Assembly: GCA_946540075.1 (NCBI GenBank)
Contig: CAMNHZ010000003.1
Coordinates: 1-33,321, forward strand
Reading direction: 5' to 3'
From: an uncultured Bacillota bacterium
Lineage (GTDB): Bacteria; Bacillota_I; Bacilli_A; RF39; UBA660
Length of the DNA: 33,321 nt
In this document: in pieces, positions 1 to 9,855 of the stretch
Layout: each line of letters begins with the position of its first letter
Numbering within the stretch: the stretch's first letter is position 1
Notes under the pieces: model-generated
The model's input: only the letters and a program-made list of their open reading frames with translations
The model's database searches: none
What the model was told of the DNA's origin: nothing
Position numbers and translations under genes: made by a program

Positions 1-22
1 AATAATATAAATAGGTGAAAAA

Positions 23-529
23 ATGTACTATTTAAATATGTTTATAATTTATTCAATATTTGGTTATTTTTTTGAAACTTTGATTTCTGCTTTAACAGGA
101 AGTGGTTTTAAAAGTGGTATAATGGTAGGACCTTGGACACCAATATATGGTCTAGGAGTAATTATTATAGTGTTATTATCAAGTTACTTGTTTATGAATT
201 TACATATGCCAAGAATATATGAAACAATTATTGCATTTTTAATTATTACCATAGTATTAACTGTGTTAGAATGGTTAGGAGGTAAGGGAATTGAATTATT
301 GTTTCATAAAGTATACTGGGATTATAGTTCACATAAATTTAATATAGGTAAGTATATATCACTATCTGTTAGTTTGACGTGGGGGATTGGCTCTATAATA
401 CTTATATATATAATTCATCCTATATTAAAAAATTTAATAATGAAAATACCTTTTGTTGTCACTTTAATTCTATCTGTTTTATTTGTTGTTGATTTTATTT
501 ACACAATTTTAAATAATACAAAGATATAG
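23..529 (+). CDS. Small integral membrane protein, putative ABC-transporter permease type (CmpB/DUF1113-like)
   Basis: 168-aa ORF with several hydrophobic helices; N-terminal pattern YSIFGYFFETLIS...GPWTPIYGLG resembles this family. Confidence 0.6.
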   Translation: MYYLNMFIIYSIFGYFFETLISALTGSGFKSGIMVGPWTPIYGLGVIIIVLLSSYLFMNLHMPRIYETIIAFLIITIVLTVLEWLGGKGIELLFHKVYWDYSSHKFNIGKYISLSVSLTWGIGSIILIYIIHPILKNLIMKIPFVVTLILSVLFVVDFIYTILNNTKI

Positions 530-550
530 TGTCTAAAAAGGTAACATATT

Positions 551-577
551 AGCAAGTTAATACAATCTTGCTTTTTT
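551..577 (+). terminator. Intrinsic terminator
   Basis: AGCAAG...CTTGCT stem followed by T-run. Confidence 0.6.
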
Positions 578-588
578 AAAGTATATTT

Positions 589-615
589 TTAGCACTCACT
601 ATTGACAAGTGCTAA
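589..615. promoter_or_regulatory. CIRCE (HrcA operator) upstream of clpB
   Basis: TTAGCACTC-N9-AAGTGCTAA, one mismatch to consensus TTAGCACTC-N9-GAGTGCTAA. Confidence 0.88.
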
Positions 616-629
616 AAAATGTGTATAAT
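602..629 (+). promoter_or_regulatory. SigA-type promoter of clpB
   Basis: TTGACA (602-607), 16-nt spacer, TATAAT (624-629); the -35 lies in the CIRCE spacer. Confidence 0.8.
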
Positions 630-654
630 GAATAATGGATAGGGGGATGATAAT

Positions 655-2775
655 ATGTTTAATCAAAATCAACCAGAAGAAAATGTTTTAGAAAAATATG
701 GTCGTAACATAATTGAAGCTGCAAAAAATGGTAAGATAGATCCTGTTATTGGCCGTGATGATGAAATAAGAAGTATAACTAGAGTGTTATCAAGAAAGAC
801 TAAAAATAATCCGGTTTTAATAGGTGAACCAGGTGTAGGTAAAACTGCAATTGTTGAAGGACTAGCTTTACGAATAGTAAAAGGTGATGTTCCTGTAAGT
901 TTAAAAGATAAAACAATATGGGAATTGGATATGGCATCGTTAATTGCTGGTGCGAAATATCGCGGTGAATTTGAGGAAAGACTAAAAAATGTATTAAAAG
1001 AAATAAAGAATAGTAATGGTGAAATCATTATGTTTATTGATGAAATTCACACAATTGTTGGTAGTGGTAATATGGAAGGAGCTATGGATACTTCTAATAT
1101 TTTAAAGCCTATGCTTGCCAGAGGAGAAATACATGTTATAGGAGCAACTACCTTAAATGAATATCGAAAATATATCGAAAAAGATGGAGCGCTTGAAAGA
1201 AGATTCCAAAAAATAAAGGTAAATGAGCCAACCGTAGAAGATACAATCACAATACTTAGAGGTTTAAAGGAAAGATTTGAAATTCATCATGGTGTATCAA
1301 TTCAAGATAAAGCCTTAATTGCAGCAGCTACTTTATCTAATCGATATATAACTGATCGTTTTTTACCTGATAAAGCAATTGATTTAGTAGACGAAGCATG
1401 TGCTACTATTAGAGTCCAAATGGATTCTGTTCCAACTGAGTTAGATAATTTAAGAAGAGAAATAATGCGTCTTCAAATAGAAAAACAAGCAATAAAAAAA
1501 GAAAAGGATGATTTAAGTAAAAAACGTCGTGAATCAATTGAAGAGTCTTTAGAAAATTTAAAGAAAAGTGAACAAGAACTTACTGATGCATGGAATAAGG
1601 AGAAAGATATCAATAAAGATATAAAGAAAAAGAAGTCTGAACTAGAAGATGCACGTTTTAAATTGTCCCAAGCTGAATCAAGTTATGATCTTGAAAAAGC
1701 AGCAGTCCTAAGACATGGAACCATTCCAAAATTAGAAAAAGAGTTAGAACAATTTAATTCTTTAGATAAAAATAAAATATTGAGTGATACTGTAACAGAT
1801 GATTCTATTGCTAGTATTATTGCTAAATGGACAAACATACCAGTTGCTAAATTAATTAGTAGCGAGAAAGAAAAATTATTATCACTAGAAGATAATATGA
1901 AAAAACGTGTTATGGGGCAAGATGAAGCTATAAAACTAGTAAGTGATGCTATCATAAAATCTAGAAGTGGTATAAAAGATCCTAATAGACCAATTGGTTC
2001 ATTCATATTTTTAGGCCCAACAGGTGTTGGTAAGACAGAAGTAGCTCGAACACTTGCTTATGAACTTTTTGATGATGAAAGACATATGGTTAGAATCGAT
2101 ATGAGTGAATACATGGAAAAATTCTCAGTTTCTAGATTAATAGGTTCTCCTCCTGGTTATGTAGGATATGAAGAAGGAGGTCAATTGACTGAGGCAGTAA
2201 GAAGAAATCCTTATAGTATAGTGTTGTTTGATGAAATAGAAAAAGCACATCCAGAAGTACTTAATTTATTGCTTCAGATATTAGATGATGGCCGTGTAAC
2301 AGATTCAAACGGAAGAACTGTAGATTTTAAGAATACTATAATTATAATGACATCCAATTTAGGAAGTGAATATATACTTGATGGTAATAATGATAGAGTT
2401 TTACCAGAATTAAGAAAACATTTTAGACCAGAGTTTATTAATCGTATTGATGAAGTTGTTATATTTAATCAATTAAACAAGGAATCTATTTATAAAATAT
2501 TAGATAAAATTATTTCTGAAATAGAAATTCGTTTAAAAAATGATAATATTCATATTAGATTAACTGATAAAGCTAAAGATAGATTAGTAGAACAAGGATA
2601 TGAACCAGCTTATGGTGCACGACCACTTAAAAGATTAGTTAGTAGAACAATTGAAACACAATTAGCTAAAGAGATAATAAGCGGTAATATTAAATATGGT
2701 TCAGATGTGATAATTGATTATGATAATAACGATTATAATATAGATATTCAAAATAAAAATGAAAAAGAAAATTAA
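655..2775 (+). CDS. clpB: ClpB-type AAA+ disaggregase lacking the N-terminal domain
   Basis: Two AAA+ modules ([16 protein letters not shown]), coiled-coil middle domain with [42 protein letters not shown]-terminus begins almost directly at AAA1. Confidence 0.9.
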   Translation: MFNQNQPEENVLEKYGRNIIEAAKNGKIDPVIGRDDEIRSITRVLSRKTKNNPVLIGEPGVGKTAIVEGLALRIVKGDVPVSLKDKTIWELDMASLIAGAKYRGEFEERLKNVLKEIKNSNGEIIMFIDEIHTIVGSGNMEGAMDTSNILKPMLARGEIHVIGATTLNEYRKYIEKDGALERRFQKIKVNEPTVEDTITILRGLKERFEIHHGVSIQDKALIAAATLSNRYITDRFLPDKAIDLVDEACATIRVQMDSVPTELDNLRREIMRLQIEKQAIKKEKDDLSKKRRESIEESLENLKKSEQELTDAWNKEKDINKDIKKKKSELEDARFKLSQAESSYDLEKAAVLRHGTIPKLEKELEQFNSLDKNKILSDTVTDDSIASIIAKWTNIPVAKLISSEKEKLLSLEDNMKKRVMGQDEAIKLVSDAIIKSRSGIKDPNRPIGSFIFLGPTGVGKTEVARTLAYELFDDERHMVRIDMSEYMEKFSVSRLIGSPPGYVGYEEGGQLTEAVRRNPYSIVLFDEIEKAHPEVLNLLLQILDDGRVTDSNGRTVDFKNTIIIMTSNLGSEYILDGNNDRVLPELRKHFRPEFINRIDEVVIFNQLNKESIYKILDKIISEIEIRLKNDNIHIRLTDKAKDRLVEQGYEPAYGARPLKRLVSRTIETQLAKEIISGNIKYGSDVIIDYDNNDYNIDIQNKNEKEN

Positions 2776-2832
2776 TAGTTAAAAATTAAAGATTTTAGAA
2801 TATAATAGTATTATGATTGTTTGGGTGATAAA

Positions 2833-3738
2833 ATGTTTGGTATAAAAAGAATAATAAATTTTATAAAAAGGAATATTAATAAGAAAACATATGTAGAAAT
2901 TGCACTTAATAATACTAGTGAAAATATCATTACTAAGAGGTATCCTTTATTTACTAAAATATTAACTAACAAATATATTCCTATACCTAATTTGGATACT
3001 AATTTTATTCCGCAAGGAATATGTCAGGCTGATGATTATTATGTCATAACTGCCTATGATAAAATGGGTTTAAATAATAGCAAGATATATCTGATTGATA
3101 AGAATGGAGTTTTAGAAAGAACTATTGAAATGGATTCTAAGTACCATGTAGGTGGCGTATCATTCTATAAAAAAACACAAATGATATATGTTTCAGCTAG
3201 TAAAAATGTCCACGCTTATAAACTAGGTGATCTTCTTCGAGGAAAAGTTGTTCCAATAGTAATTAATATAAATACAGGAGTAAAAGGTCATTACACATCT
3301 TATCTAAATATAACTAATAATTATATATATGTAGGAGAGTTTGGAACAAAAGGTAATAGTTTTGTTCTTAGAAGATACCAGCTAAATAGTGAAGGACTAG
3401 TAGATAATAGTTTATTTAAGGAATATAGTGTTCCATATTTATATACTCAAGGAATGACAGTGTTCGAATATAAAAATGAGGTTTATTATATATTTAGTTG
3501 TTCATATAGAAATATAGATTCAAGTTTATATATATCAAAACAGGATGGGAATACTTTCAAAACAATCAAATGTATAAAAATACCGCCAATGTCTGAAGGT
3601 GTTTCCATAACCAATAATAAAAAACTGCTCATTATTTTTGAGTCAGGATCAAGTTATTTTAAGAAAGTAAATATAAAATGTAAAAGCGCAATGATATTAG
3701 ATATAAAGAAAATAATTGATGATATCAGTATAATATAA
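2833..3738 (+). CDS. Hypothetical protein, possible beta-propeller-like repeats
   Basis: ORF 2821-3738; ATG at 2833 follows GGGTGAT; repeated beta-rich strands (YYVITAYDK, IYVSASKN, IYVGEFGTKG). Confidence 0.5.
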   Translation: MFGIKRIINFIKRNINKKTYVEIALNNTSENIITKRYPLFTKILTNKYIPIPNLDTNFIPQGICQADDYYVITAYDKMGLNNSKIYLIDKNGVLERTIEMDSKYHVGGVSFYKKTQMIYVSASKNVHAYKLGDLLRGKVVPIVININTGVKGHYTSYLNITNNYIYVGEFGTKGNSFVLRRYQLNSEGLVDNSLFKEYSVPYLYTQGMTVFEYKNEVYYIFSCSYRNIDSSLYISKQDGNTFKTIKCIKIPPMSEGVSITNNKKLLIIFESGSSYFKKVNIKCKSAMILDIKKIIDDISII

Positions 3739-3765
3739 ATCTGTCATAGTTTATGACAGATTTTT
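3738..3765. terminator. Bidirectional terminator between convergent genes
   Basis: AATCTGTCATA-GTT-TATGACAGATT perfect 11-bp stem plus T-run. Confidence 0.8.
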
Positions 3766-4378
3766 AATTATGTAACATTTTTCTGATAGTACTATATAAA
3801 TAAGGTTTATATTCATTAATAGATAATGGAATATTCTTCGTAATAGCAGTAAAGCAAGTAGATGAAACTAATTCAATTATCATAAATAGTGTAACATCAG
3901 GATTTTCAAGTTCAATATTCTTTTCCTTAACGCCATTTATAAATACATCATATAATCCAATTTCATTATTATCCATTAATCTAGCTAATTTATCATTATA
4001 GACTCCAAGAGATAGATCTTTTGATATAAAGTTTATCAATGTATTATCTTTGACTAATTCATCGATAACATAATTAATTACATATATAATCTCATCATCA
4101 AAGTTTTCAATATAATTATTTTCAAGATTCTTTAAAGCTTCATTGAACAATTGACAAGATTTTTGGATGATTAGTTTTTCTTCAATATCATATTTATCTT
4201 TAAAATATAAATAAAAAGTTCCTTTAGCTACTTCTGCACTATCAACAATATCTTGAATAGATGTATTTTTGATTCCTTTTGTTGTGAATAGTTTATAAGC
4301 TGAAGAAAGTAATTTTTGCTTCTTTTCTTCTTTTTTTAATTTAATTTTACTTTTTATTTTTTTTTCTAAATCACGCAT
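3764..4378 (-). CDS. TetR/AcrR family transcriptional regulator
   Basis: N-terminal HTH: LLSSAYKLFTTKGIKNTSIQDIVDSAEVAKGTFYLYFKDKYDIEEKL. Confidence 0.9.
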   Translation of the reverse strand: MRDLEKKIKSKIKLKKEEKKQKLLSSAYKLFTTKGIKNTSIQDIVDSAEVAKGTFYLYFKDKYDIEEKLIIQKSCQLFNEALKNLENNYIENFDDEIIYVINYVIDELVKDNTLINFISKDLSLGVYNDKLARLMDNNEIGLYDVFINGVKEKNIELENPDVTLFMIIELVSSTCFTAITKNIPLSINEYKPYLYSTIRKMLHN

Positions 4379-4534
4379 ATTTATCCCTCACATACAATAT
4401 AATTGTAACATAAAAAAACTATTAGTCAATTTTTATTCTATAAAAAACATGATAATTTTACAAAAAACAAATATAATATTGACTGTTGGTCATTTTTGTG
4501 ATATATTATAGCTGTTGTTAATTTGGAGGGAAAT

Positions 4535-6610
4535 ATGAAAAAAATAGGTGATTTTGTATGTAATCATAAATGGATGATTATTATATTAACTTTAATTTTA
4601 ATTGTTCCATCTTTAATTGGAATGTATTTAACAAAAGTAAACTATGATATTTTAGTTTATTTGCCAAAAGATATAGATACATTAAAAGGTGAAAAGATTT
4701 TAACTGATGATTTTAAGATGGGCTCTTTTTCGATAATTGTAGTCGATGATATGTCAAACAATAATATTTTAAAATTAGAAGACAAAATAAAGAAAGTTGA
4801 AGGAGTTAATAAGGTAGTAAGTATAGCTGATATAACCGGAACGACAATTCCGATGGAAATATTACCAAAAAAAATAGTAGATAAAGTGTCTAAAGGAAAT
4901 TCTAAATTAATACTTACTACTTTTAAAACGTCTACTAGTGATGATAAAACATTAGAAGCTGTTGAAAAAATCAGGAAAATAACAAAGAATAATTCTAAGG
5001 TTGGTGGAATGAGTGCAATGGTTCTTGATACTAAGGAATTATTTAATAGTGAAATGACATTATATGTAATTGTTGCGGTTGTTTTATGTATAATAGTACT
5101 AATGTTTTCACTAGATTCATATTTAGTACCATTTTTATTAATTGCTAATATTGGTGTTGCTATATTATTTAATATGGGTACTAATATATTACTTGGAGAT
5201 ATATGTTATATAACTAAAGCAATAAGTTCGGTATTACAATTAGGAGTTACTACTGATTTCTCTATATTTTTATATCATAAATATGAGGCAGCAAAAAAGA
5301 AAAATAAAGATAAAAATAAAGCTATGAGTGAAGCTATTTATGACACTTTAATTTCTGTGTTTGGTAGTTCACTTACGACTATTGCTGGATTTTTAGCTTT
5401 ATGTACTATGAATTTAACATTAGGAAAAGATATAGGAATTGTCATGGCAAAAGGAGTACTTTTTGGATTGATATGTGTTATTTTACTATTTCCAAGTTTA
5501 CTTCTTGTATGTGATAAATGGATTGATAAAACAAAACATAAAGTTATAATTCCTAAGTTTACATCAATTAAGAATTTTGTTTTAAATCATTACATAATAG
5601 TATTTATGGTTTTTATAATTATGCTAGTACCAGTTTATATGTTGCAGAAAAAAACAACGGTTTATTATAATTTGGATAAATCTATTCCTAGTAATTATGG
5701 GTATAGTATAGCTAAGAAAACACTTAAGAAAGATTATAATATTGTATCCCAAGAAATAGTTTTAATTAGTAATGATACAAAAGATTATAAAATTAATGAA
5801 ATGGTAGACAAAATAAAAGATATAAAAGGTATAGATTCAGTATTAAATCCAGCATCTTTAAGTTCTTATGGATTAAATGAAGATATAATTAGTAGTGACA
5901 TAAGAAAAATGTATAAAACAGATAAATATAAGATGATTTTAATAAACTCAAAATATGATATTGCAACAAATGAGTTAAATGATCAAATAACAAAGGTAAA
6001 TAAAATAGTCTTAAAATATGATAAACATGCTATAGTAGCAGGTGAAGGTCCTTTAATGAAAGATTTAGTCACTATAACAGATCAAGATTTTCATAATGTT
6101 AACTATACATCAATTGCTATTATATTTATAATTATGTTATTAGTATTAAAATCAATTTCTCTTCCAATACTTTTAGTTTCTACTATTGAATTTGCTATAT
6201 TTATGAATATGGGAATACCATATTTAACACACACTCAATTACCTTTTATAGCATCAGTAGTTATAGGGACAATTCAATTAGGTGCGACAATTGACTACGC
6301 GATTTTAATGACAACAAAATATTTAGAGAAGAGAAAACAAGGTACGTCAAGAAAAGAATCAGTTAAAATCGCACTTGATAGTTCAATTAGTTCAATTTTT
6401 GTAAGTGGTATGTGTTTCTTCGCTGCTACCATTGGTGTAGGTATAGTATCTAAGATAGATATGATAGGATCTTTATGTACATTAATTGCTAGAGGAGCTA
6501 TTATTAGTATGGTCGTAGTAATACTAGTTTTACCATCTGTATTATTAGTATTTGATAAATTGATATGTAAGACAAGTTTAGGATTTGGAGGAATGAAAAA
6601 TGAAAAATAG
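4535..6610 (+). CDS. MMPL/RND-family transporter
   Basis: ORF 4523-6610, ATG at 4535 after GGAGGG; two duplicated multi-TM modules with GVTTDFSIFLYHKY and GATIDYAILMTTKY. Confidence 0.87.
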   Translation: MKKIGDFVCNHKWMIIILTLILIVPSLIGMYLTKVNYDILVYLPKDIDTLKGEKILTDDFKMGSFSIIVVDDMSNNNILKLEDKIKKVEGVNKVVSIADITGTTIPMEILPKKIVDKVSKGNSKLILTTFKTSTSDDKTLEAVEKIRKITKNNSKVGGMSAMVLDTKELFNSEMTLYVIVAVVLCIIVLMFSLDSYLVPFLLIANIGVAILFNMGTNILLGDICYITKAISSVLQLGVTTDFSIFLYHKYEAAKKKNKDKNKAMSEAIYDTLISVFGSSLTTIAGFLALCTMNLTLGKDIGIVMAKGVLFGLICVILLFPSLLLVCDKWIDKTKHKVIIPKFTSIKNFVLNHYIIVFMVFIIMLVPVYMLQKKTTVYYNLDKSIPSNYGYSIAKKTLKKDYNIVSQEIVLISNDTKDYKINEMVDKIKDIKGIDSVLNPASLSSYGLNEDIISSDIRKMYKTDKYKMILINSKYDIATNELNDQITKVNKIVLKYDKHAIVAGEGPLMKDLVTITDQDFHNVNYTSIAIIFIIMLLVLKSISLPILLVSTIEFAIFMNMGIPYLTHTQLPFIASVVIGTIQLGATIDYAILMTTKYLEKRKQGTSRKESVKIALDSSISSIFVSGMCFFAATIGVGIVSKIDMIGSLCTLIARGAIISMVVVILVLPSVLLVFDKLICKTSLGFGGMKNEK

Positions 6611-8318
6611 TATTAAAAAATTTGCATATACAACTTTAGTTTGCTCATTATTTATAATGCCAAATGCACAAGCACTTACTAAAGATGAGACAGTATATGT
6701 TAAATTAAAGAGTAATGGTAGTGTTAAAAAAACTATAGTTAATGAACATCTAAGAGATTTAGATGGTAAGAATAGTGATATATCAAATTTAAAAGATATA
6801 TTAAATGTAAATGGTGACGAAAAAATAAATCATGTAGATGGTAAATTAACATGGGAAACAACAAAAAATGAGTTATATTATCAAGGTACAACTGATAAAG
6901 AATTACCAGTAAAAACTCATGTTACTTATAAATTAGATGGAAAACAAAAGAAATTAAGTAAGATAATCGGAAAAAAAGGTAAAATTGAAATAAGTGTTGA
7001 TTATAAAAATGATTCATGTCAAGTAATTGATAATAATAAGGTATGTACTCCATTTGTTTTAACTCTTGGAACTATAATTTCTAATAAGTATAATCATAAT
7101 ATTGAAGTTACAAATGGAAAAGTTGTTAGTAATGGTGCAAGTAGTACTGTAGTAGCTATAGCTGCACCAGGACTTGATGATAGTTTAAATATGGATAGTT
7201 TATCTAATTTAAATAATATTACTATATCTTTTGATACTGATAAATTTGAATTAAATCCTATATATACAGTAATGACATCAAAATTAATTGATAATGATGA
7301 TTTAAAAGTTTTTGATAAACTTGATAGTATATATGGTTCAGTTGATCAATTATCTTCATCTTCAAAAAAAATAGTAGCAGGTAGTAGACAATTATTAGAT
7401 GGTTCAACAAATTTAAAAGATGGAGCATCTAAATTAAATGATGGTGTTTCATCGTTATCTAATGGTAGTAATAAAATAGTATCAAAAGTAAATGGTGCGA
7501 TTAACACATTAAAGAATGATAATTCAGAAGCGATTGATAGTGCAACATTAAATGCTATTAAAACTCAAGCAGAAACTACTGCTACATTAACAGAAATACA
7601 AAAACAACAAATAGCAGCTCAAACTGAACAAACTATAAGAGCTAGTGAGCAATATAAAAGTTTTGAACTTAAAGTATCTGGTTATAGTAATAAGCTAGCA
7701 ACTGTCAATTCATCAATCGCACAATTAGAAACAGCTATGTCAATGATATCTGATCATGAATCAGAACAATATAAGGCACTAGAAAATCAATTAACAACAT
7801 TAAAAACAACAAAAGTGCAACTTGAGACAGGTATAGAAACATATAGTGGAATGATGAAATTAATGGTAGAAACAGCTAAAAATACAGCTATAACTGTCGC
7901 AAGTAATACATCAAAAACTGTAGCAGGAAAGACAGCTACAACAGTAGCAACTAAGGTTGCTAACAATGCCAAAGCAACTGCAACAACAAAAACTATTAAT
8001 CAATTACAACAACTAGTATCAGGTTTGAATCAACTTAATAATGGTATTACATCATTAAAAAATGGTACATCAAGTTTATATGATGGAACAAAGAAAATAG
8101 AGAGTGGTGCATCAACTTTAAATGATGGCATAGTTAAGTTTGATAAAGAAGGTATTTCTAAAGTTTCATCATTAGTAAATAATCGTATAAAACCATTACA
8201 TAATCGTGTTAAGTCTGTAATAGAATTAGGAAATAAATATGATTCATTTGCCAATAAAGATGGTAATGATGAAGGTAATACTAAGTTTATAATGGTAATA
8301 GATGCGAAGAAAAAATAA
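6600..8318 (+). CDS. Secreted protein with YhgE/Pip-like L-x(2)-G repeats, translationally coupled to the MMPL transporter
   Basis: Signal peptide; repeats such as LLDGSTNLKDGASKLNDGVSSLSNG and LNNGITSLKNGTSSLYDG; overlaps preceding ORF by 11 bp. Confidence 0.7.
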   Translation: MKNSIKKFAYTTLVCSLFIMPNAQALTKDETVYVKLKSNGSVKKTIVNEHLRDLDGKNSDISNLKDILNVNGDEKINHVDGKLTWETTKNELYYQGTTDKELPVKTHVTYKLDGKQKKLSKIIGKKGKIEISVDYKNDSCQVIDNNKVCTPFVLTLGTIISNKYNHNIEVTNGKVVSNGASSTVVAIAAPGLDDSLNMDSLSNLNNITISFDTDKFELNPIYTVMTSKLIDNDDLKVFDKLDSIYGSVDQLSSSSKKIVAGSRQLLDGSTNLKDGASKLNDGVSSLSNGSNKIVSKVNGAINTLKNDNSEAIDSATLNAIKTQAETTATLTEIQKQQIAAQTEQTIRASEQYKSFELKVSGYSNKLATVNSSIAQLETAMSMISDHESEQYKALENQLTTLKTTKVQLETGIETYSGMMKLMVETAKNTAITVASNTSKTVAGKTATTVATKVANNAKATATTKTINQLQQLVSGLNQLNNGITSLKNGTSSLYDGTKKIESGASTLNDGIVKFDKEGISKVSSLVNNRIKPLHNRVKSVIELGNKYDSFANKDGNDEGNTKFIMVIDAKKK

Positions 8319-8345
8319 AGATTTACAATCGTAAATCTTTTTTAG
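8317..8345 (+). terminator. Intrinsic terminator
   Basis: AAAGATTTAC-AATC-GTAAATCTTT plus T-run. Confidence 0.75.
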
Positions 8346-8368
8346 CACTCTAACTTGACAATTGCTAA
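8342..8368. promoter_or_regulatory. CIRCE-like HrcA operator upstream of hsp20
   Basis: TTAGCACTC-N9-AATTGCTAA, two mismatches in the right arm. Confidence 0.78.
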
Positions 8369-8382
8369 AAAAGTGCTATAAT
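8355..8382 (+). promoter_or_regulatory. SigA-type promoter of hsp20
   Basis: TTGACA (8355-8360), 16-nt spacer, TATAAT (8377-8382). Confidence 0.8.
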
Positions 8383-8424
8383 TATAATTGTTGGAGGAAT
8401 CCAATAGATATATCATTTAAATAG

Positions 8425-8471
8425 TATTTGGTCATATAAAAAGAAAGAGGGAATGCATATGTTACCAAGTA
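8425..8471 (+). promoter_or_regulatory. Candidate start-codon-sequestering hairpin of hsp20
   Basis: TATTTGGTCATAT (8425-8437) pairs with ATATG-tt-ACCAAGTA (8457-8471): 13 bp with one G-T and a 2-nt bulge; AUG 8459-8461 in the stem, SD in the loop. Confidence 0.45.
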
Positions 8472-8839
8472 GAATATTTTTTGATAGTATGTTAGATGAT
8501 TTTAAAATTGATGATAAGATGAAATGTGATATTTATGAAAAAGATAATATATATCATGTTGAAGTAGATGTTCCAGGATTTAATAAAGATGATATAAACA
8601 TTGAAATCAATAAGGGAACACTTTCCATAATTGCCGAAAAGAAAGGCGAAGAAAAAGAAGAAAATGAGAAGAAATATCTTCGTCGTGAACGTAGTTCTTA
8701 TGGAAAGTATCAAAGATCTTTCTATCTAGGAGATGTAGACGAAGAAAATGTTGAAGCTACATTTAAAAATGGTATATTAAAAATAGAAATACCAAAAAAG
8801 ACAGAAAGTGAATGTAAAAAAACAATCGAAATAAAATAG
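8459..8839 (+). CDS. Hsp20/alpha-crystallin small heat shock protein
   Basis: ORF 8453-8839; YHVEVDVPGFNKDDINIEINKGTLSIIAEKK ... FKNGILKIEIPK; ATG at 8459 better spaced from GAGGG. Confidence 0.93.
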   Translation: MLPSRIFFDSMLDDFKIDDKMKCDIYEKDNIYHVEVDVPGFNKDDINIEINKGTLSIIAEKKGEEKEENEKKYLRRERSSYGKYQRSFYLGDVDEENVEATFKNGILKIEIPKKTESECKKTIEIK

Positions 8840-8855
8840 TATATATTTTAGGTAC

Positions 8856-8887
8856 AAAGAAGAATATATTTTCTTCTTTTTTTATAT
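8856..8887 (+). terminator. Intrinsic terminator
   Basis: AAAGAAGAA-TATATT-TTCTTCTTT plus T-run. Confidence 0.7.
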
Positions 8888-9103
8888 CTTTCTATTGTTA
8901 TTATTTTAATAAAAAATTTGACAAAGATGATTATTTAAATTAAAATAAGGACGATTATAACTAATAGGATACTACTATGACATGATGTTATTGTTACTAA
9001 TATGCATCATATGAATGTTTATTCAAAAAAAGAAGTATTGGAGAAATTTTTAAATAAGTTTATGATATATAAAAATCTATAATTATGTTATTTGGAGAGT
9101 AAA

Positions 9104-9772
9104 ATGAAAAAGAAAAAATTAAAAATATTATATGAAGATAAAGATATATTAATAGTAGATAAACCAGCTAAATTATTAACTGTATCTACATCGAAAGAAA
9201 AATATAAAACATTATTTCACCAGGTTTTTGAATATGTTAAATCTAAAAATAAGCATAATAAGGTGTTTATAGTACATAGATTAGACAAAGATACTAGCGG
9301 CATAGTGGTGTTTGCTAAAAGTGAAGATATAAAGTATAAATTACAAAATAATTGGAATAATATTGTTAGGACAAGAAGATATGTCGCTATAGTAGAAGGA
9401 AAGGTAGTTAAATCAGGAAAAATTGTATCTTATTTAAAAGAAACTAAAACTCTATTAACTTATTCTACAAAGGATAAAAAGAATGGTAAGAAAGCTATCA
9501 CACTTTATAATCCTATTAAAAATTGTGGAAAGTATTCATTACTTGAAATAGATATTTTAACAGGTAGAAAGAATCAAATAAGGGTTCATATGAAAGATAT
9601 GAATCATCCGATAATAGGTGATAAGAAATATGGTGCACAAACTAATCCTATAGGTAGATTAGGATTGCACGCAACAGTATTAGAATTCTATCATCCAAGA
9701 ACAAATGAATTATTGAAAGTAACATCAAATATACCCAAAGATTTTGAAAAAATTATTGATTTACCTTTTTAA
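9104..9772 (+). CDS. RluA-family pseudouridine synthase
   Basis: HRLDKDTSGIVVFAKS catalytic motif; GRKNQIRVHM. Confidence 0.92.
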   Translation: MKKKKLKILYEDKDILIVDKPAKLLTVSTSKEKYKTLFHQVFEYVKSKNKHNKVFIVHRLDKDTSGIVVFAKSEDIKYKLQNNWNNIVRTRRYVAIVEGKVVKSGKIVSYLKETKTLLTYSTKDKKNGKKAITLYNPIKNCGKYSLLEIDILTGRKNQIRVHMKDMNHPIIGDKKYGAQTNPIGRLGLHATVLEFYHPRTNELLKVTSNIPKDFEKIIDLPF

Positions 9773-9855
9773 GTAAAATAACAAAAATAACTTAAATAAT
9801 TTATTGATTATAAAAATAATTTATGTTAGTATAAAGGTATAATAGGAGTGATAAT

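Noticed and set aside
669-2006. Minus-strand ORFs inside clpB (669-1028, 1047-1250, 1683-2006)
   Set aside because: Antisense to a clear conserved CDS, low-complexity Ser/Ile/Leu-rich translations, no SD support
7787-8254. Minus-strand ORFs inside the secreted repeat protein
   Set aside because: Mirror of a repetitive Ala/Thr coding sequence; no domain signal
8492-8713. Minus-strand ORF inside hsp20
   Set aside because: Antisense to a conserved CDS; Phe/Ile-rich artefact
8940-9090. Possible small ORF (MHHMNVYSKKEVLEKFLNKFMIYKNL) between hsp20 and the rluA-family gene
   Set aside because: 26 aa, stop codon just upstream in frame, no clear SD; could be a gene remnant but not supportable
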